From Datnioides undecimradiatus (Eukaryota; Chordata; Actinopteri; Lobotiformes; Datnioididae), in the NCBI GenBank assembly GCA_008933995.1, contig WARS01000065.1, forward strand, positions 2,236,612-2,300,611: a stretch of DNA of 64,000 nucleotides. Direction: 5' to 3'. The position numbers and the translations under genes are program-made. Of the stretch, positions 63,996-64,000 are shown piece by piece. The notes beneath the pieces are model-generated. The model saw only the letters and a list, made by a program, of their open reading frames with translations, was not told where the DNA came from and did no database searches. Position 1 is the stretch's first letter, and every line of letters begins with the position of its first letter.

Positions 63996-64000
63996 GCCTC
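63996..64000 (+). CDS. bank1: Possible start of bank1 exon 15 (cut by window end)
   Basis: A good acceptor, TTTTTCTATTTACAG, ends at 63995, leaving five bases (GCCTC) before the window stops. The phase needed is 0. Human BANK1 has further C-terminal residues, so an exon here is plausible but not testable. Confidence 0.35.

Overview
This window is nuclear DNA from a ray-finned fish, most likely a percomorph teleost. It has compact vertebrate introns with GT/AG junctions, many CA/GT, GA and ATT microsatellites, and relics of interspersed repeats I associate with percomorph genomes. Two protein-coding genes explain all the coding sequence I can support. They lie head to head, about 2.8 kb apart start codon to start codon.

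Minus strand, 188-42544: the first eight coding exons of ppp3ca, the catalytic alpha subunit of calcineurin (protein phosphatase 2B). The exons give about 319 residues in one continuous frame: the N-terminus and most of the metallophosphatase domain, with every metal ligand and catalytic residue intact. The calcineurin-B-binding helix, calmodulin-binding segment and autoinhibitory segment lie off the left edge. Intron 1 (26 kb) and intron 2 (8.5 kb) fill most of the window and hold only simple repeats and possible regulatory DNA.

Centre, about 42545-45327: the shared 5' flank. The ppp3ca side is CpG-rich, with a GC box and a CCAAT box. The bank1 side has a kappa-B-like site. A (TG)23 tract and an old repeat lie between them.

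Plus strand, 45328 to the right edge: bank1, the B-cell scaffold protein with ankyrin repeats, of which 14 coding exons (609 codons) are visible. Exons in order encode a TIR-like N-terminal domain, the DBB (Dof/BCAP/BANK) domain, ankyrin-type sequence, an acidic tyrosine-containing linker, a proline-rich motif and a C-terminal region with several SH2-type tyrosines. The last exon or exons lie off the right edge. bank1 introns carry most of the transposon relics, including a hAT-like non-autonomous element with perfect 15-bp terminal inverted repeats and imperfect 8-bp target duplications.

Both genes belong to lymphocyte signalling: calcineurin acts downstream of the receptor calcium flux, and BANK1 is a B-cell receptor and TLR adaptor linked to calcium mobilisation. 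The ppp3ca-bank1 order is also found on human 4q24, so the locus is conserved synteny. I found no RNA gene, CRISPR array, virus-like gene or unknown protein system. The most interesting items are regulatory candidates (a B-lineage motif cluster in bank1 intron 2, and a homeodomain-type AT-rich block in ppp3ca intron 1), a YxxM motif in the Bank1 linker, and the repeat architecture.
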